From contig CM049318.1 of the NCBI GenBank assembly GCA_026874595.1, forward strand, positions 27,304,956-27,368,955: DNA of 64,000 nucleotides. Direction: 5' to 3'. Origin of the DNA: Sipunculus nudus (taxonomy: Eukaryota; Annelida; Sipuncula; Golfingiida; Sipunculidae). The stretch's first letter is position 1. Each line of letters starts with the position of its first letter. Below, in pieces: positions 35,882 to 47,939 of this stretch. Position numbers and translations under genes: made by a program. The notes beneath the pieces were generated by a model. The model was not told the origin of the DNA, made no database searches, and saw only the letters and a program-made list of their open reading frames with translations.

Positions 35882-36593
35882 CAATAGTTTTGCTTTTATT
35901 CACAGCCTTCAACTCATTTATAGGTGGACACTTTAGGCCACATTTTATGTTTACGAGGAACGTTCTTTTTACAAGTTTGAGCAGTATTCAAATTCCCTTT
36001 AAATATACTCGGTAGTCAATATTTTTTGGGGGACAGTATGGTAGTGATTCGGAACACTTTGGTAGTTTCGCATGACGTCAGCCAGTAACAGCCGACAATT
36101 TACCCGGGAGCTTGGTCGATAAATTCGGGTCCTATAGGTTTTTCTCTGTCTTTGTTTCTGCGCCTGACGAGAAAACGTAAGTAGATTTTATGGTTTCATT
36201 GAAGAGAAGCGGACGCCAAGGCTTATTGCGTTATCTACGATCAGTATCACACAGGGTTTTATGGAATAAATTAATCAAATGGTTTCTGTCTGTAATAGAA
36301 GGCGTTTGTTCGACTGATCCGTAGAGATTTCTCTTTATCAACAGAATGTTCTATTTATTACTTTTACGGCAGTGCATGATTGAAGCCGGTCGTTCTACTA
36401 GCACCATCCATACATTACAGTAACATCCCTGGTAAAAACATCTTCATTTAAAAACAGCCCAAAGATTGTTTCAATCTCATATTTGTCAAGATGTATAATT
36501 TGGAACCGGGTAAACGTTGTTTTATAGAACTGATGAAATTTTTTGACAACAAGCAGATAACATTTTACTCAGATTCTTTTTTTTTTTAAAAAA

Positions 36594-36650
<57 letters not shown>

Positions 36651-36651
36651 C

Positions 36652-36699
<48 letters not shown>

Positions 36700-38080
36700 C
36701 TGGATGAACATTTTAAATTTCAGTTGAATATAGAGAAGGTATGGCATAAAAGATTAAAACAAATTATTTTTATGTATTTCAATATTTAACTTCATAATAA
36801 CATTGTAGATATTTAGCAGTTTGTTTTTCCCAGCCAAGGGAGAGATCCATTTACTAATATTAGGGGCCACCTTTGTTCCACCGAGCAGAACTCACCTGTG
36901 ATCCAACCATGGAGCTGGTGAAATGTGACACAATTTTTGTTAAGCACACACCGAAGTTAGAGATTGATTCTGGCGGAGGCATATGGGTGGTCTCTTGCCA
37001 CTTTCTATTTTAAGTGGCACCGTGAAATCATTTCCATGAATCACTGAATTAGTAAAATGAAATAAAGAAGATTAATGTTTGATAATAATGTGTAAGTAGA
37101 TCATGCGCTGATAAAGGAAAGATAAAGAATCCCTTTATGGTAAATGCCAATTAATCTATCATGCAAATTTTCAGACAAAACAATCACTTTACTACCTGTT
37201 ATAAAAGTATAGAGGTCATGAAATTTAATTATTTACTTTATAATTAAATAGGTATGGTCAACAAAATAAAATATGATATGTAGTTCATGGGTCATTGCTG
37301 TTTTTAGCAATTTCCTTCAGACTTTAATATTTCGTATATATTTAGAGCCCATAGAAAGTTTGTTTTATCATAATATCTTAGCTATTTTCGGTGATATATA
37401 GCTCCGGGCCTAAGGTCTAAGCACGCCTCAAATCATTTATACAGTTTTTCTCGGAGCTTGGAGGATTTTCTTTTTTGAAAGCATATATCATGAAACATCA
37501 TGTATCAGCACAGAAAAGAACTCAGTATTCAACGATATGATTTATGATGCAATAGTACGTATATCTTGGTGAATTTATCCTTCAGTCTAATACATCTTTT
37601 CCTCTGCTAAGAAATTCTTCCGTTTATCAATAACCGTTGGCACGACCTATTTCCCTCAGGCTTTTTTATATATTTTTTAGAGTTTTTATTAGATTAGAAA
37701 CCTTTACAGTCCTACACGCCTCAGACGGCGGTTATTTACCAGTCGTTCTAGATCTCCTTCGTTTTAACCGCTGCTCTGTTTAGCAGGTTTAGCAAGGGCT
37801 AGTACAGAGCTTAAGGTCATACCAACCAGATCGGGGTTTCGCGGGTTTAAAATTTGGATTTGGATGCATATTGGTCTGATTACAATTCTTTGCCTCCTGA
37901 CAACCCTGTCGGTGAAATCAGTAGAATTCTGCTAAAAATACAGCTTTTAAAATTGAGATTTAGTACGGCGGCAGTGTATAACCTCCGCGTAAGGTGTGTA
38001 GTACAGCCAGATTGACCTGGATCTCAAAGATTCTATATCAGGAAAAATAAAATGGTTTTATGTAGAACACGTTAATTATC
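35045..38080. other. Intergenic with several TA microsatellites
   Basis: (TA)n at about 35795-35841, 35848-35877, 36596-36647 and 36657-36695, and a C-tract at about 35419-35436. 'ccccgctaaat' at 35382 recurs at 63645. No gene supported. Confidence 0.55.
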
Positions 38081-38799
38081 GATAGTCCATGGGCCAGAAA
38101 GTGAAAATCTCCCCGATTCTAGGGAATTTTCGCGACCCCCCTAGTTTTTTCCATTAGGTGTCCTTTACTAATTTCCAGGTGTTTCCAAACATTTAAATAC
38201 TGCCAACACCTGGAAAATCCACTTTTTGTAAACCGCGTCCTCAATTTGAAAACTTCTTTTTTCTGGTGAGACTTTTCATTGGTTTATGGTACATAACTTT
38301 CATATTATACATCATAAGTGCGCAATTGTGGCATCAATGAAATATGAAGAACATTAGCTTTATAATGCTATATAATTTGTCCTTAAAATAGAACCTGTGA
38401 AAATTCCTGGGCCATTTTTGTACCCCTACCCCTAAATTTTTCTAAAAAAAAAAATGATATTTGCTTCATAGCTTTTGCAATTCTCAACATATCTGTAAGG
38501 TCTTGGTATGATTGGATTTTTAAGAACATTCTAATTGCAATGATAATAATTATGATCATATTCACTAGAAAAACGAGAAGCTGTGTGTATATCTGTTACC
38601 CCTACCCCTAAAACATGAGGCAGTTTGTACCATAAACTTAAAAGGCCTTGGGCCGGAGAAGCCTACAATGCTCATAGTCCTGGGGCTGAAGGGGGTCCTG
38701 TGTGCAATCATATGTCCCCTAAATTTGACTTCTGATCTGGGTAGGACACCCTTATGGGAGTAAAAAAAACTTGGGTAGACATCCTGGATCGTGGGCAGA

Positions 38800-39990
38800 A
38801 AGAGTGAAATTCAAGATGGCGTCCAAGATGGTCGCCGAACCATTGAATCATATATTACTCGAAAAGTAAATGAGATAGGGGAATGATTTTGGTATCTTTG
38901 CCTATGTTTCCAGGGCCAAGGAATCTATTGAAACCATTTCCAAGACAATACCGTATTTGGTTTCGGTGAAATTCAGTATGGCTGCCAATATGGCCGTCTT
39001 ACCATAAAATCATACATAACTCGAAAAGTATCTGAGGTAGGGGAATGAATTTGGTGTCTATGCCTATGTTTTCAATGTCAAGGAATCTATTGAAACCATT
39101 TCCAAGACAAAACCGTATTTGGTTACGGTGAAATTCAATATGGCTGCCAATATGGCAGCCGTACCATAAAATCATACATAACTCAAAAAGTAATTGAGGT
39201 AAGGGACTGATTTTAGTGTCTTTGTCTATGTTTTCAAGGTAAAAGAATCTATTGAAACCATTTCCAAGACAAAACAGTACTTGTTTACACTAGATTTAAT
39301 ATGGCTGTCAATATGGCCGCCGTACCATAAAATCATACATAATTCAAAAAGTAATTGAGGTAAGGGGAATGATTTTGGTGGCTTTGCATTTGTCTCAATA
39401 TGGCTGCTAATATGGCGTTGTACCATTGAATTGCATATGACAAGCCAAGGAATCAAGGTATCGGGTTGATTTTGGTGTTATCGTCTATGTTTTTAGGGCC
39501 CAGGAGTCTCTTTTAATTATTTTCAAGACTATACTGTTTCTGGTTAAGGGGATATTTAATATGGCTGCAAAGAGAGCAACCAATGAACCATTGGATCATG
39601 TATGACAATCCAAGGAATTAAAGTAGGGGTTGATATTTAATGTCTTTACCTATGTTTTCAGGGTCAAAGAATTTATTTAAACCTTTTTTCAAGACAGTAC
39701 TGGATTTGGTTATCGTGATATTTAATATGGCTGCCATTACGGCCACTGTACCATTGCACCTTGTCTGACTATCCAAGGAATTAAGGAAGGGGATGATATT
39801 TCGATGTCATGTCTATTTTTTAAGGGTTAAAGGATCTATTGAAACTATTTTAAAGAATATACCGTATAAGGTTATGGTAAAATTCAACATGGTTACCATT
39901 ATGGCTACCAATATAGCAGCTGCACAATTGAATCATGAGTAACTCACTAGAGAATCGAGACAAGATTGATTTTGTTGTCTTTTGTTAAAT
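38800..39990 (+). repeat. Left tandem array, unit about 161 bp (ATGGCTGCCAATATGGC)
   Basis: Units marked by 'ATGGCTGCCAATATGGCC' at 38978, 39140 and 39301, with further diverged copies at about 39402, 39556, 39727 and 39888. Intervals are 162 and 161 bp in the best part. Each unit also carries 'catacataactcgaaaagta', 'ggggaatgattttggtgtct' and 'gaatctattgaaaccatttc'. Confidence 0.9.
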
Positions 39991-40499
39991 TTTCAATGGT
40001 AAAAAAACCAAACAAAATCATCATCAGGCCGGTATCTTTTCAGGCTAAAGTGGAATTCAATAATGCTACGGCCATGTCATTGAATCATCCAATATTCACC
40101 ACGCAGCTTGGTGATTGATTTGGGGGTCTACAAGGTCAAGGTATCTCTTGAAATAAAGTATTTGATAATGACGAAATTTAGTATGGCTGCCAATATGCCA
40201 GAGTGTCTAAACATTTAACGTAACATCTTTAGAACTCGAGCTACATTGACAAATAGTTGATAATAAGTTTTTGATGTAAAGAAATTGATGAAATCAATAT
40301 ATATCAACGGATAATACATATTTCTTTGCATGCAAGAATCATAACTTATTCCGGTTTATTGTGTGCAACCTTCCACATTTCGATTAAACATGGGTGCGTT
40401 TTACTTAGTTGAAATTCGCAGAATATGAAGCAGGGAAGTCTCTGCTTCCTTCATGACCATAAACACTAGAAAAATTAGTGTATGTCTTATAAAATGCTT

Positions 40500-41540
40500 T
40501 AAGGTACGGCCCTGGTTAGAATTGTTTGTTGGTGGTAGATCATGAAGTGAAGTTCCTGTTCGTTGATGCTACACTGTGTACCGCAAATAATCGACAGTTG
40601 CTATGATTTCCACGGGTAAGTACCTGAACAAGGTATTTTTTCTGCATTGCACAGTCTTGTATATTTCCATTCATCCAGCTGAAATCTCTAAGAAAAGATA
40701 TTGGAGACAATTGCTTTTTTGTCATTGCTTTGGTACAGTTGTCCAAATTTGCTAGTAACGCCATTTCAAGTCAAGACATGATCGAATGTCTGGAAGAACA
40801 TAAATATAAGCTGGCCGACCCTTCGGTCGGATCATGAATTGGAATATACCTCGTTTTTGTCTCCAGTTCTCCCTCTGAGCCACAGTTCATTAAGTCCACT
40901 TTACACAAACAGATGTGAAAAGTACAATACAAGTACAATCACATCTGTTTTACCAGCTATGGTAAGGATCTGTTTCAGCTCCTTTCATGCCCCAAAAGAG
41001 AACAAGAGGAATGATTGGGACATCCGCCTCTTCATGATCAGAGACTAATGCAGGATGATGTGTGAGAGATCCATTTTCTGACCGACTGTGTCTTAAGGGA
41101 AATATATTTACCAACCTGCACTATTCTAGTGTAAAAATTTTTTAACAATTTAATTTTATTATTTGATGATTGAGAGAAAACTGTCCAGATCCCTTACTTG
41201 TTTGGTGTCCAGAGAAATATTGCTAACAAGAACAGGAGTTTTCAATGTGAGCCTTTGTCTTTCACAGATACCTTAATATAAGAGTAAAAATTGAAACCTA
41301 TACGTTGTGCAATTAGACACATATCCGAGCACCAAGCCAAGGAACTGTTCAAATAGTTCCCTAAAGGTGGCAACACTGATTTTTATTAATAATGTCATGA
41401 CACCAACAACACAGCCTGTTGGCTTATGCGATTGTTCCACTGGCAGATCATCTTTTGCTCTGGATTTGTCTCAAGTTCTGTCATTTTTTCATGTTTGTTG
41501 TTCTTTTAGCTCAGCAGACTGTACGTCATTTGCCTAGGAA
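40500..41540 (-). pseudogene. Decayed element ORF with HEEAD motif (unnamed invertebrate mobile-DNA family)
   Basis: On the minus strand between about 41540 and 40500, three broken frames read in order as parts of one protein. First is a segment with FYSYIKVSVKDKGS and, after a shift, a TPV..., L..FLSI stretch (about 41310-41150). Then comes VSDHEEADVPII (about 41045-41010). After another shift follows GKTDVIVLVLYFSHLFV (about 40970-40905). Many aquatic-invertebrate genomes carry repetitive proteins with the order FD.Y...S.K, then HEEADTR, then DTDV.VL. This match is from memory and the family has no name I can vouch for. A 74-codon open frame follows at 40540-40764. Multiple shifts and stops make it non-functional. 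Confidence 0.5.
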
Positions 41541-41549
41541 AATAACCTT

Positions 41550-42330
41550 AAAAACAAGAAATTAGGTCACTGTGATTTATATTCTACCGGCTATAGGAAC
41601 CAAAAAAATGATTTGTGCACCCTGAATGTCAGATTAGCACTTATAATATCTAATAGGATCAGAATCCTCTAACGCAACATAGGAGCTTCTGGAAATATGT
41701 TCAAGGAAAGTTAATTCATCGTGACATATATTCTGCAAGCTACAGGGCTAAAAGATGATCTTGAACAGTCTGACTGGGTTCAAATGGTGTCCGTAAACCG
41801 TAGAATGTTTTAACTTACATCCAGGGAAGTTCTGGGCATATCTCCTTTGAAACGTGAAATTAGGTTCTAATATAACATCCAGAGAGGTCTTTGGAAAGGT
41901 TTTGTCGAATCCCTTAACTAGATCACTGTAGTCTTAATGCTGTGAGCTAAAGGAAACACACGAATTTAACACTGAAAGTCAGATTGGTATAAATCATTAC
42001 AGTTTGACCTAGAATCTTCTCACATGAAATTTTAGGTCCACCCTAAATCTCCATCAACAATTGAAACTGGGTCATGGTGATCTGTATTTGGTGAGCTACA
42101 AGCAGAAATTCTAATTTAGAGCACCCAGAAAGTCAGACAGGGCATCAGTCTTAAATGTTTGATATGTCTTAGCTAAAGTAAAGGGAGGTCATTGTAATGT
42201 CTCCTTTGACATAAAAGAATAAAGTCAATGGGATATGTGTTCTCAAAGACTTGTGATACAACATGATTTGAGCACACAGTATGTTAGATGTACATGAATT
42301 TAAGCAGTTATCAAAGAAACTTATATTGGC
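41550..42330. repeat. Diverged tandem repeat, unit about 130 bp
   Basis: Recurrent 'gaaattaggtcactgtgatytatattct.c.agctacagg' and 'gtcagattrg' phrases at about 41560, 41710, 41860, 41925, 42075 and 42195. The phrase 'ggtcactgtgac.tatattttg' also marks the 520-bp repeat at 46.7-47.9 kb, so the two are probably related. Confidence 0.55.
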
Positions 42331-42369
42331 AGCTAATGTTAACTAACACCAAAACCAAAAAAAAAATTC

Positions 42370-43150
42370 TTGAAAATAATTTCAAGAATCCCAGACATTG
42401 AAAACATAGGCAGAGATACCAAACTGAATCCCCAACCTTAATTCCTTGGCTTATCAGACATGACACAACTGTTAAGAAGCCATATTTGCAGCCATATTGA
42501 ATATCACCATAACCAAATACGGTATTGTCTTGGAGTTGGATTCAGTATATTCTTTGACCCTGACAACAGGGACAAAGATACCAAAATCAAACCCCTACCT
42601 CTATTCCATGGAGGGACATACATGTTCAAATGTACAATGGCCATATTGATGGCCATATTAAATATCCCAAGAATAAAAAAACAGCATAGTCTTGAAGATA
42701 ATTTAAATAGTCTCCTGGGCCCTGAAAAACGTAGACGATAACACCAAAATCAACCCCCTACCTTGATTCCTTGGCTTGTCATATGCGGTTCAATTGTACA
42801 GCGGCCATATTGGCAGCCATATTGAATATATTCGTAATATTTGTAACCAAATACGGTACTGTCTTAGAAATGTTTTCAATAGATTTCTTGACCCTTAAAA
42901 GATAGGCAAAGGCACAAAAATGATTCCCCTGCCTCATTTACTTTTTGAGTTATGTATGATTTTATTGTAAGGCGGCCATATTGGCAGCCATATTGAATAT
43001 CACCGAAACCTAATCCGGTATTGTCTTGGAAATGGTTTCAATTGATTCCTTGACACTGAAAACATAAGAAAAGACACCAAAATCAATCCCCTACCCCAAT
43101 TACTTTTCGAGTTGTGTATGATTCAAGGGTTCGGCGGCCATCTTGGACAC
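42370..43150 (-). repeat. Right tandem array, inverted counterpart of the 161-bp repeat
   Basis: Reverse-complement units marked by 'GGCCATATTGGCAGCCATATTGAAT' type sequence at about 42485, 42645, 42805, 42975 and 43135, with 'ccaaatacggtattgtcttgga' and 'caatcccctacc'. It forms the second arm of the inner palindrome. Confidence 0.9.
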
Positions 43151-43449
43151 CATCTTGAATTTCACACTTTCTGCCTGCGATCCAGGATGTCTACCCAAGT
43201 TTTTTTACTGCTCTAAAGGTGTCTTACCTAGATCAGAAGTCAAAATTAGGGGACATACGATTGAACACAGGACCCCACTTAGCCCCCGGACTATCAGTAA
43301 TTTTCATGATCCCACTAGCTGGCTGTTTAAATGTGTCTAATGAATGTTTCCAGGTGTTTCCAAACATATAAATAGAGAAAACACTTTGTAATCCCCCTTT
43401 TTGCAACCAAATACTCTATTTTAAAACTTTATCTGGAGTGACTTTGCGC

Positions 43450-45760
43450 CAGTATATGCATTACCATCGCATTATTGACACAAATAGAATGTGGATAACA
43501 TTACTATATAATAATTACTGCTCAGAAGAACTGATACCCTATAATCCTGAATATATTTCCCTAAAAGTTAATACCTGCACATGTGCTCTTAATACCATTG
43601 TATATTTACAAAATGCATTTCGATTAGTATCCCAAAATATGCAAAATCGTCCCACAAAACAAAAGAAAAATATTTTTTCAGCCATATTATTTTCACTGTA
43701 TCACTTGATTCACACTGAAAATCCTGTAATGAAGGCAAGATATTCTTAATTGTGAATGAAGTTGCAGGAAAATCCGAAGTATCTACTGATATAATTTATT
43801 GATGAAATTTATAATCCTAAAAATGCAAGAATAAAAAAAAAATCTTATTTGGTACTCCCTACCGTCATGTATAAATTAAGGGGTCTTACCTCAAGCTTCC
43901 TTGAAGTTCACAATGTGAAGGTTTAATCTATGTATGCAGTACTATTCAATTAACTTTAAACTTTTTCTAAGTAGTTGAGACTGAGGCACACAAGCTCCCA
44001 ATATTTCTATAAATTATCTGAAATAACTTATTGAAGTTACGAATACTTCATCAGAAAAACCAGCTTTACTATAGTGTTCTTTCTTTATTTTTACCTCTGA
44101 GTGTTTATTTATGCTTTCATTGATCTTGTCTCTCATAATCTGGTGAATTTTGTCTCTGTATTTTCAGTTTTCCAAATAAACTGCTCCAAAACTGCCATTT
44201 TACCAACAACGAATCTTTGCATATTAATCATTCTATACAAGTATCATATATATACAAGACTGATATACGGAGACTCCTATATCTACAGAGCCATCAGTGC
44301 ATTCAGAGAGTTTTGAGGTTTTCCTCGTATTTCTCATTTTTATCAGAAAATACCATATATACCATATGCTATGCCATATTCAAATGTTACCTGGTGAGGC
44401 ATTGTTGGCATAACCTCACTGGATTAGCTTTCAGAAATCTTGTGTTAATCACCAACTGTTAGCCAATGGTAACCAACACTATTAACTCATGCTGACAAAA
44501 TCATCATTAGATGAAAGGCTTAACAATTTAGGGACACTTATCAACATCATATCTTTAATCTATTATGTTGTTAAATTGTCTCAAATATGTGCATCTCTGT
44601 TTCACCAAATCAGACTCCCTTCACTACATTGTGGAACATGGTCTATAAAATTTTGAGCGGTGACAGGTGTAGGGATCATACAAAAACCTGATTCAAGTGG
44701 ACAATAGCACAATAATGCTAAAAGGTGTCCCTCTTTAATGATTAAGTGATGTTACTATTATATTGTAGCTCTTAATAAACTAAGAAACTGTAATTTATAT
44801 ATGAACGGTCATTCAATTATTCCATGATATCTCTAATAATATCTTCTACTTTCACTTAACCTTGAGTGAACATATTCGGCCAAAGGAATGGCCACTAAGG
44901 TAAAGGCTTCCTAAGGAAAGTTTTAATTTGTCATATCCAAAGACCCTTTATTTTAATATTGCAAGCCAGTTAAGCAAAATACACCATAATGTTGATAATG
45001 CTGATTTTTTTTACTGATAAAATGTTTGTGACTTGACACTCATTTGTTTCACGTGATTTATATAATTGTGATAAGGATCTTGTGGGCAATATATTCTCAG
45101 GTATTTACAACTCGGGTAAGATTCTGTCTGTGGAGTAATACAGCTTAGTTCGAGTTCTGAGATTCCAGAAAGTCCAGGGTTCACAACCATGTTATTGACA
45201 TTGAAGGGTTAGAGATTAGCGTCATACACTTATCTTTTTCTTCCTTTGCACTTTATTGGTCATACATGTTTGCAATAAATTAAGATAGTTCCTACAAATC
45301 CAGTAACACAAAGATCTGGCTCTTTTTACAAGATCTGTGTGTGTGTGAAACAAAATACACTATCTAAACAACACAGCTGCATTGTTGTCAAATGAAACCT
45401 TCTTTTATTAAATGGTGTTATTTTGCATTATCTATAGAACACGAATGTGAAAAATCCAAATGTATTTGTGCTTTTTGTGCTAAAAGAATGGTTAAATTTA
45501 ATGATAAGTCTGAATCATATAAATACGCCTATGGTATAAGCGCAAATGTTAATTTTTAGGGTAATACATTCATGAATAGAGGATACAAAATAGCCTTAGA
45601 ATTAATATATATCATTTCCTCTGAGCAAATTGTGATTATTATATAGTAATGTTCTTTCAATTCTATTTGTGTCAAAATTATGCAATATTGATACATTAAA
45701 ATATTTATAAGGGATAATTGTCCATATGCTGGCGCACAGTCACTCCAGATATTTTTTTTT
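43450..45760. other. Central spacer of the outer foldback element
   Basis: AT-rich, with an open frame of 103 codons at 43438-43749 and shorter ones. None has a recognisable domain or a DDE-type motif I can identify. Confidence 0.5.
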
Positions 45761-46659
45761 AATTCAGTATAGGTGGTTTCAAAAAGGGGGATTTCAGGGT
45801 GACTGCCCTATTTATATGTTTAAAAACACCGTGAAACGGGGAAAGGATGCAAGCTAGTGGGATCATGGAAATTCCGCGCTGTAGGCTTCTCTGGCCCAAG
45901 GCCTTATAAATTCATGGTTCAAACCGCCTCATGTGTTAGGAGGCGGTAACAGATATGCACATAGCTTCTTGTTGTTCTCTAACATATGGTAATATTTATT
46001 ATCATTACAATTGGAATGTTCCTACACTTCCAGTGATAAAAGAACTTGCAAAAATGTTGAGAATTGCAAAAGCTATGAAGAAAAAACACTGTGAGTATTG
46101 GTATTTCTGCAAATATTTGACTTGCTTGTCCATGATTGTTTATTGTGTCTAATCTTGCATAATTTTGAAAACTAATGCCAAAATATTTATATGCATTTGT
46201 GCTGAAAGATGTTTTAAACATATTAAGACACAAGGATATGCCTAAATCTTAAAATATGCCTTTTGTACCCTAATATCTGGAAAAAAGTCATTTTTTTTTT
46301 AAATTAAGGGATAGGGGTACAAAAGTGGCCCAAGAATTTTCACGTTACATTTTCAGGACCAAATTATATATCATTATAAGCTAATGTTTTTCCAATTTCA
46401 TTGATGCAACAAATACACTTATGATGTATAACATGAAAGTTATGGTCCATAAACCAATGGAAAGTCGCACCAGAAAAATAAGTTTTCAAAATGAGGACGT
46501 AGTTTATAAAAAGTTGATTTTCCAGGTGTTTGCTGCATTTATATGTTTGGAAACACCAGGATATGAGTAAAGGACACCTCGAGGAAGAACACTAGGGGGG
46601 TCGCGAAAATTCCCTAGAGGGGGGAGGTTTTCACTTTCTGGCCCATGGACTATACCTTT

Positions 46660-47930
46660 TGTCCCGTCGTCTCTCCGTCCGTTTGGTCGTTTAGAAGGCA
46701 CAAATCTTAACCGTTTAAACTAGAACCTCTCAACTTGACACCACGGGTCCTTGGTACATTTTCTAGGATACCATAAAGTAGGTCACTGTGACCTATATTT
46801 TGCGAGTTATGCGCATTTATGGGTGTTTTTAGCACTTAGAAAGTCAGAATAGTTTTAGTGTTCTGGGCTGCAAAACAAAAATTTTGCTTTAAACCCTAAA
46901 ACTCTAACACTTTGTATCAACTGCACATATAAAATTATTACCCTGCAAAAATGAAGAAAATCAGCTCAATCAATTCTTCTTAACTGTTGCGGACACAACT
47001 GTAAAATGTTAACATTTTCTGCTGTTGATGTATGAAATTTATGCTTTAGATAAAATATCTCATTAATGATTAGATTTTTTTTTTTTATTTCGGCAAGCTT
47101 ATTGACATGGGTACCTATTTCAGCTATGGAACACTGGTGGTGCCATCTACATTTTCACGCATTTCTTTATTGTATTTTTGTACTCATTAATTACGGCTGG
47201 TCAGTTGTTATCGAGGCAAAAATCGTAATCATGTGTCATAGAATTTTTTCGTAATATCCAGATAGATCCTTGATAAAAATCCTTGCATACCAAAAACGAG
47301 GTCACTCTGTCCTACATTTTGCGAGTGACGCGCGTTTTATGCGGTTTTAGCACTTGAATAATGATACTTGTGTTAGTGTTATGATCTCCATAACAAAATT
47401 TTTGCACTCAACCCTAAAACTTAAACATTCTGCATCATCTGCACATACAACAGTCTTACCATAATAAAATGAAGAAAGGCGGCCGAGCCGGTTCGTCAGA
47501 ACTGTTGTGGGCACATGTACAAAATTTTAACATTTCATCTGTTTATATATGAAATTCATACTTTACATAAATATCTCAGTAATGACTGCATGAATCTTCC
47601 TGAAATTCGGCAAAATTATTAATCATGGATAGCTCTTTCAGCGTTGGACGACTGGTTATGCTATCAACATTTTATTTATTTTCACACATTTTTTAATTGT
47701 ATTTGTTGTACTCAGAAACTATTTCTTGCCAGTTGTTACGGCTATCCATGTGTTAACAAGGCACAAATTGTAACCGCTTGACTTAGAAACATCTTACTTA
47801 ACATCCGGCTAGTTCCTTGGTAACTCTCGTATTATACCAAAACATTTGCCACTGTGACCATTTTTTGTTGTTGCAAATTATGGGTGTTTTTGTATGTTTT
47901 TTAATCTTAACATTACAGATTGTTCAAATC
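46660..47930. repeat. Tandem repeat, unit about 520 bp, roughly 2.4 copies
   Basis: Begins directly at the right edge of the foldback element with 'accttttgtcccgtcgtctctccgtccg'. Corresponding points: 'attttgcgagttatgcgc' (about 46798) and 'attttgcgagtgacgcgcg' (about 47316), about 519 bp apart, with a third, more diverged copy at about 47860. Each unit also has 'taaaactctaacactttgtatcaactgcacat' and 'gaacactggtggtgccatctacattttcac'-like text. Confidence 0.7.
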
Positions 47931-47939
47931 AGCTGAGCG

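Larger units (their letters stand above)
38677..43291. mobile_element. Inner foldback element nested in the outer one, TA target-site duplication
   Basis: Ends GTCCTGGGGCTGAAGGGGGT (left) and, in reverse complement, GTCCGGGGGCTAAGTGGGGT (right), each bordered by TA (38675-38676 and 43292-43293). The arms pair from the tips ('cctgtgtgcaatc.tatgtcccctaa') through 'cttgggtagacatcctggatcg' into inverted arrays of a repeat of about 161 bp (left about 38800-39990, right about 42370-43150). The centre (39990-42370) holds a decayed minus-strand ORF and further tandem repeats. It shares its terminal tetranucleotide and TA preference with the outer element. Confidence 0.8.
38085..46650. mobile_element. 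Large palindromic (foldback) DNA element with TA target site, host of a nested copy
   Basis: The left end GTCCATGGGCCAGAAAGTGA is mirrored by the right end ...TCACTTTCTGGCCCATGGAC. TA lies outside both ends (38083-38084 and 46651-46652). Inverted arms continue inward: 'gggaattttcgcgacccccctag' on the left against 'ctaggggggtcgcgaaaattccc' on the right, then 'ggtgtcctttact' and 'ccaggtgtttccaaacat'. They continue through the 'gtacccctacccctaaa' region to 'aaaggccttgggcc.gagaagcctaca' (left 38641, right about 45905). The left arm is interrupted at 38677-43291 by a second element and resumes at 43294 with 'cagtaattttcatgatcccactagc', matching the right arm at about 45885. Without the insert the element is about 3.95 kb. 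The central spacer (about 43450-45760) has no recognisable transposase. Confidence 0.8.

Noticed and set aside
38800-43150. CRISPR-like or bacterial repeat array
   Set aside because: The units are about 161 bp, directly adjacent with no spacers, and part of an inverted-arm transposon in an animal genome.
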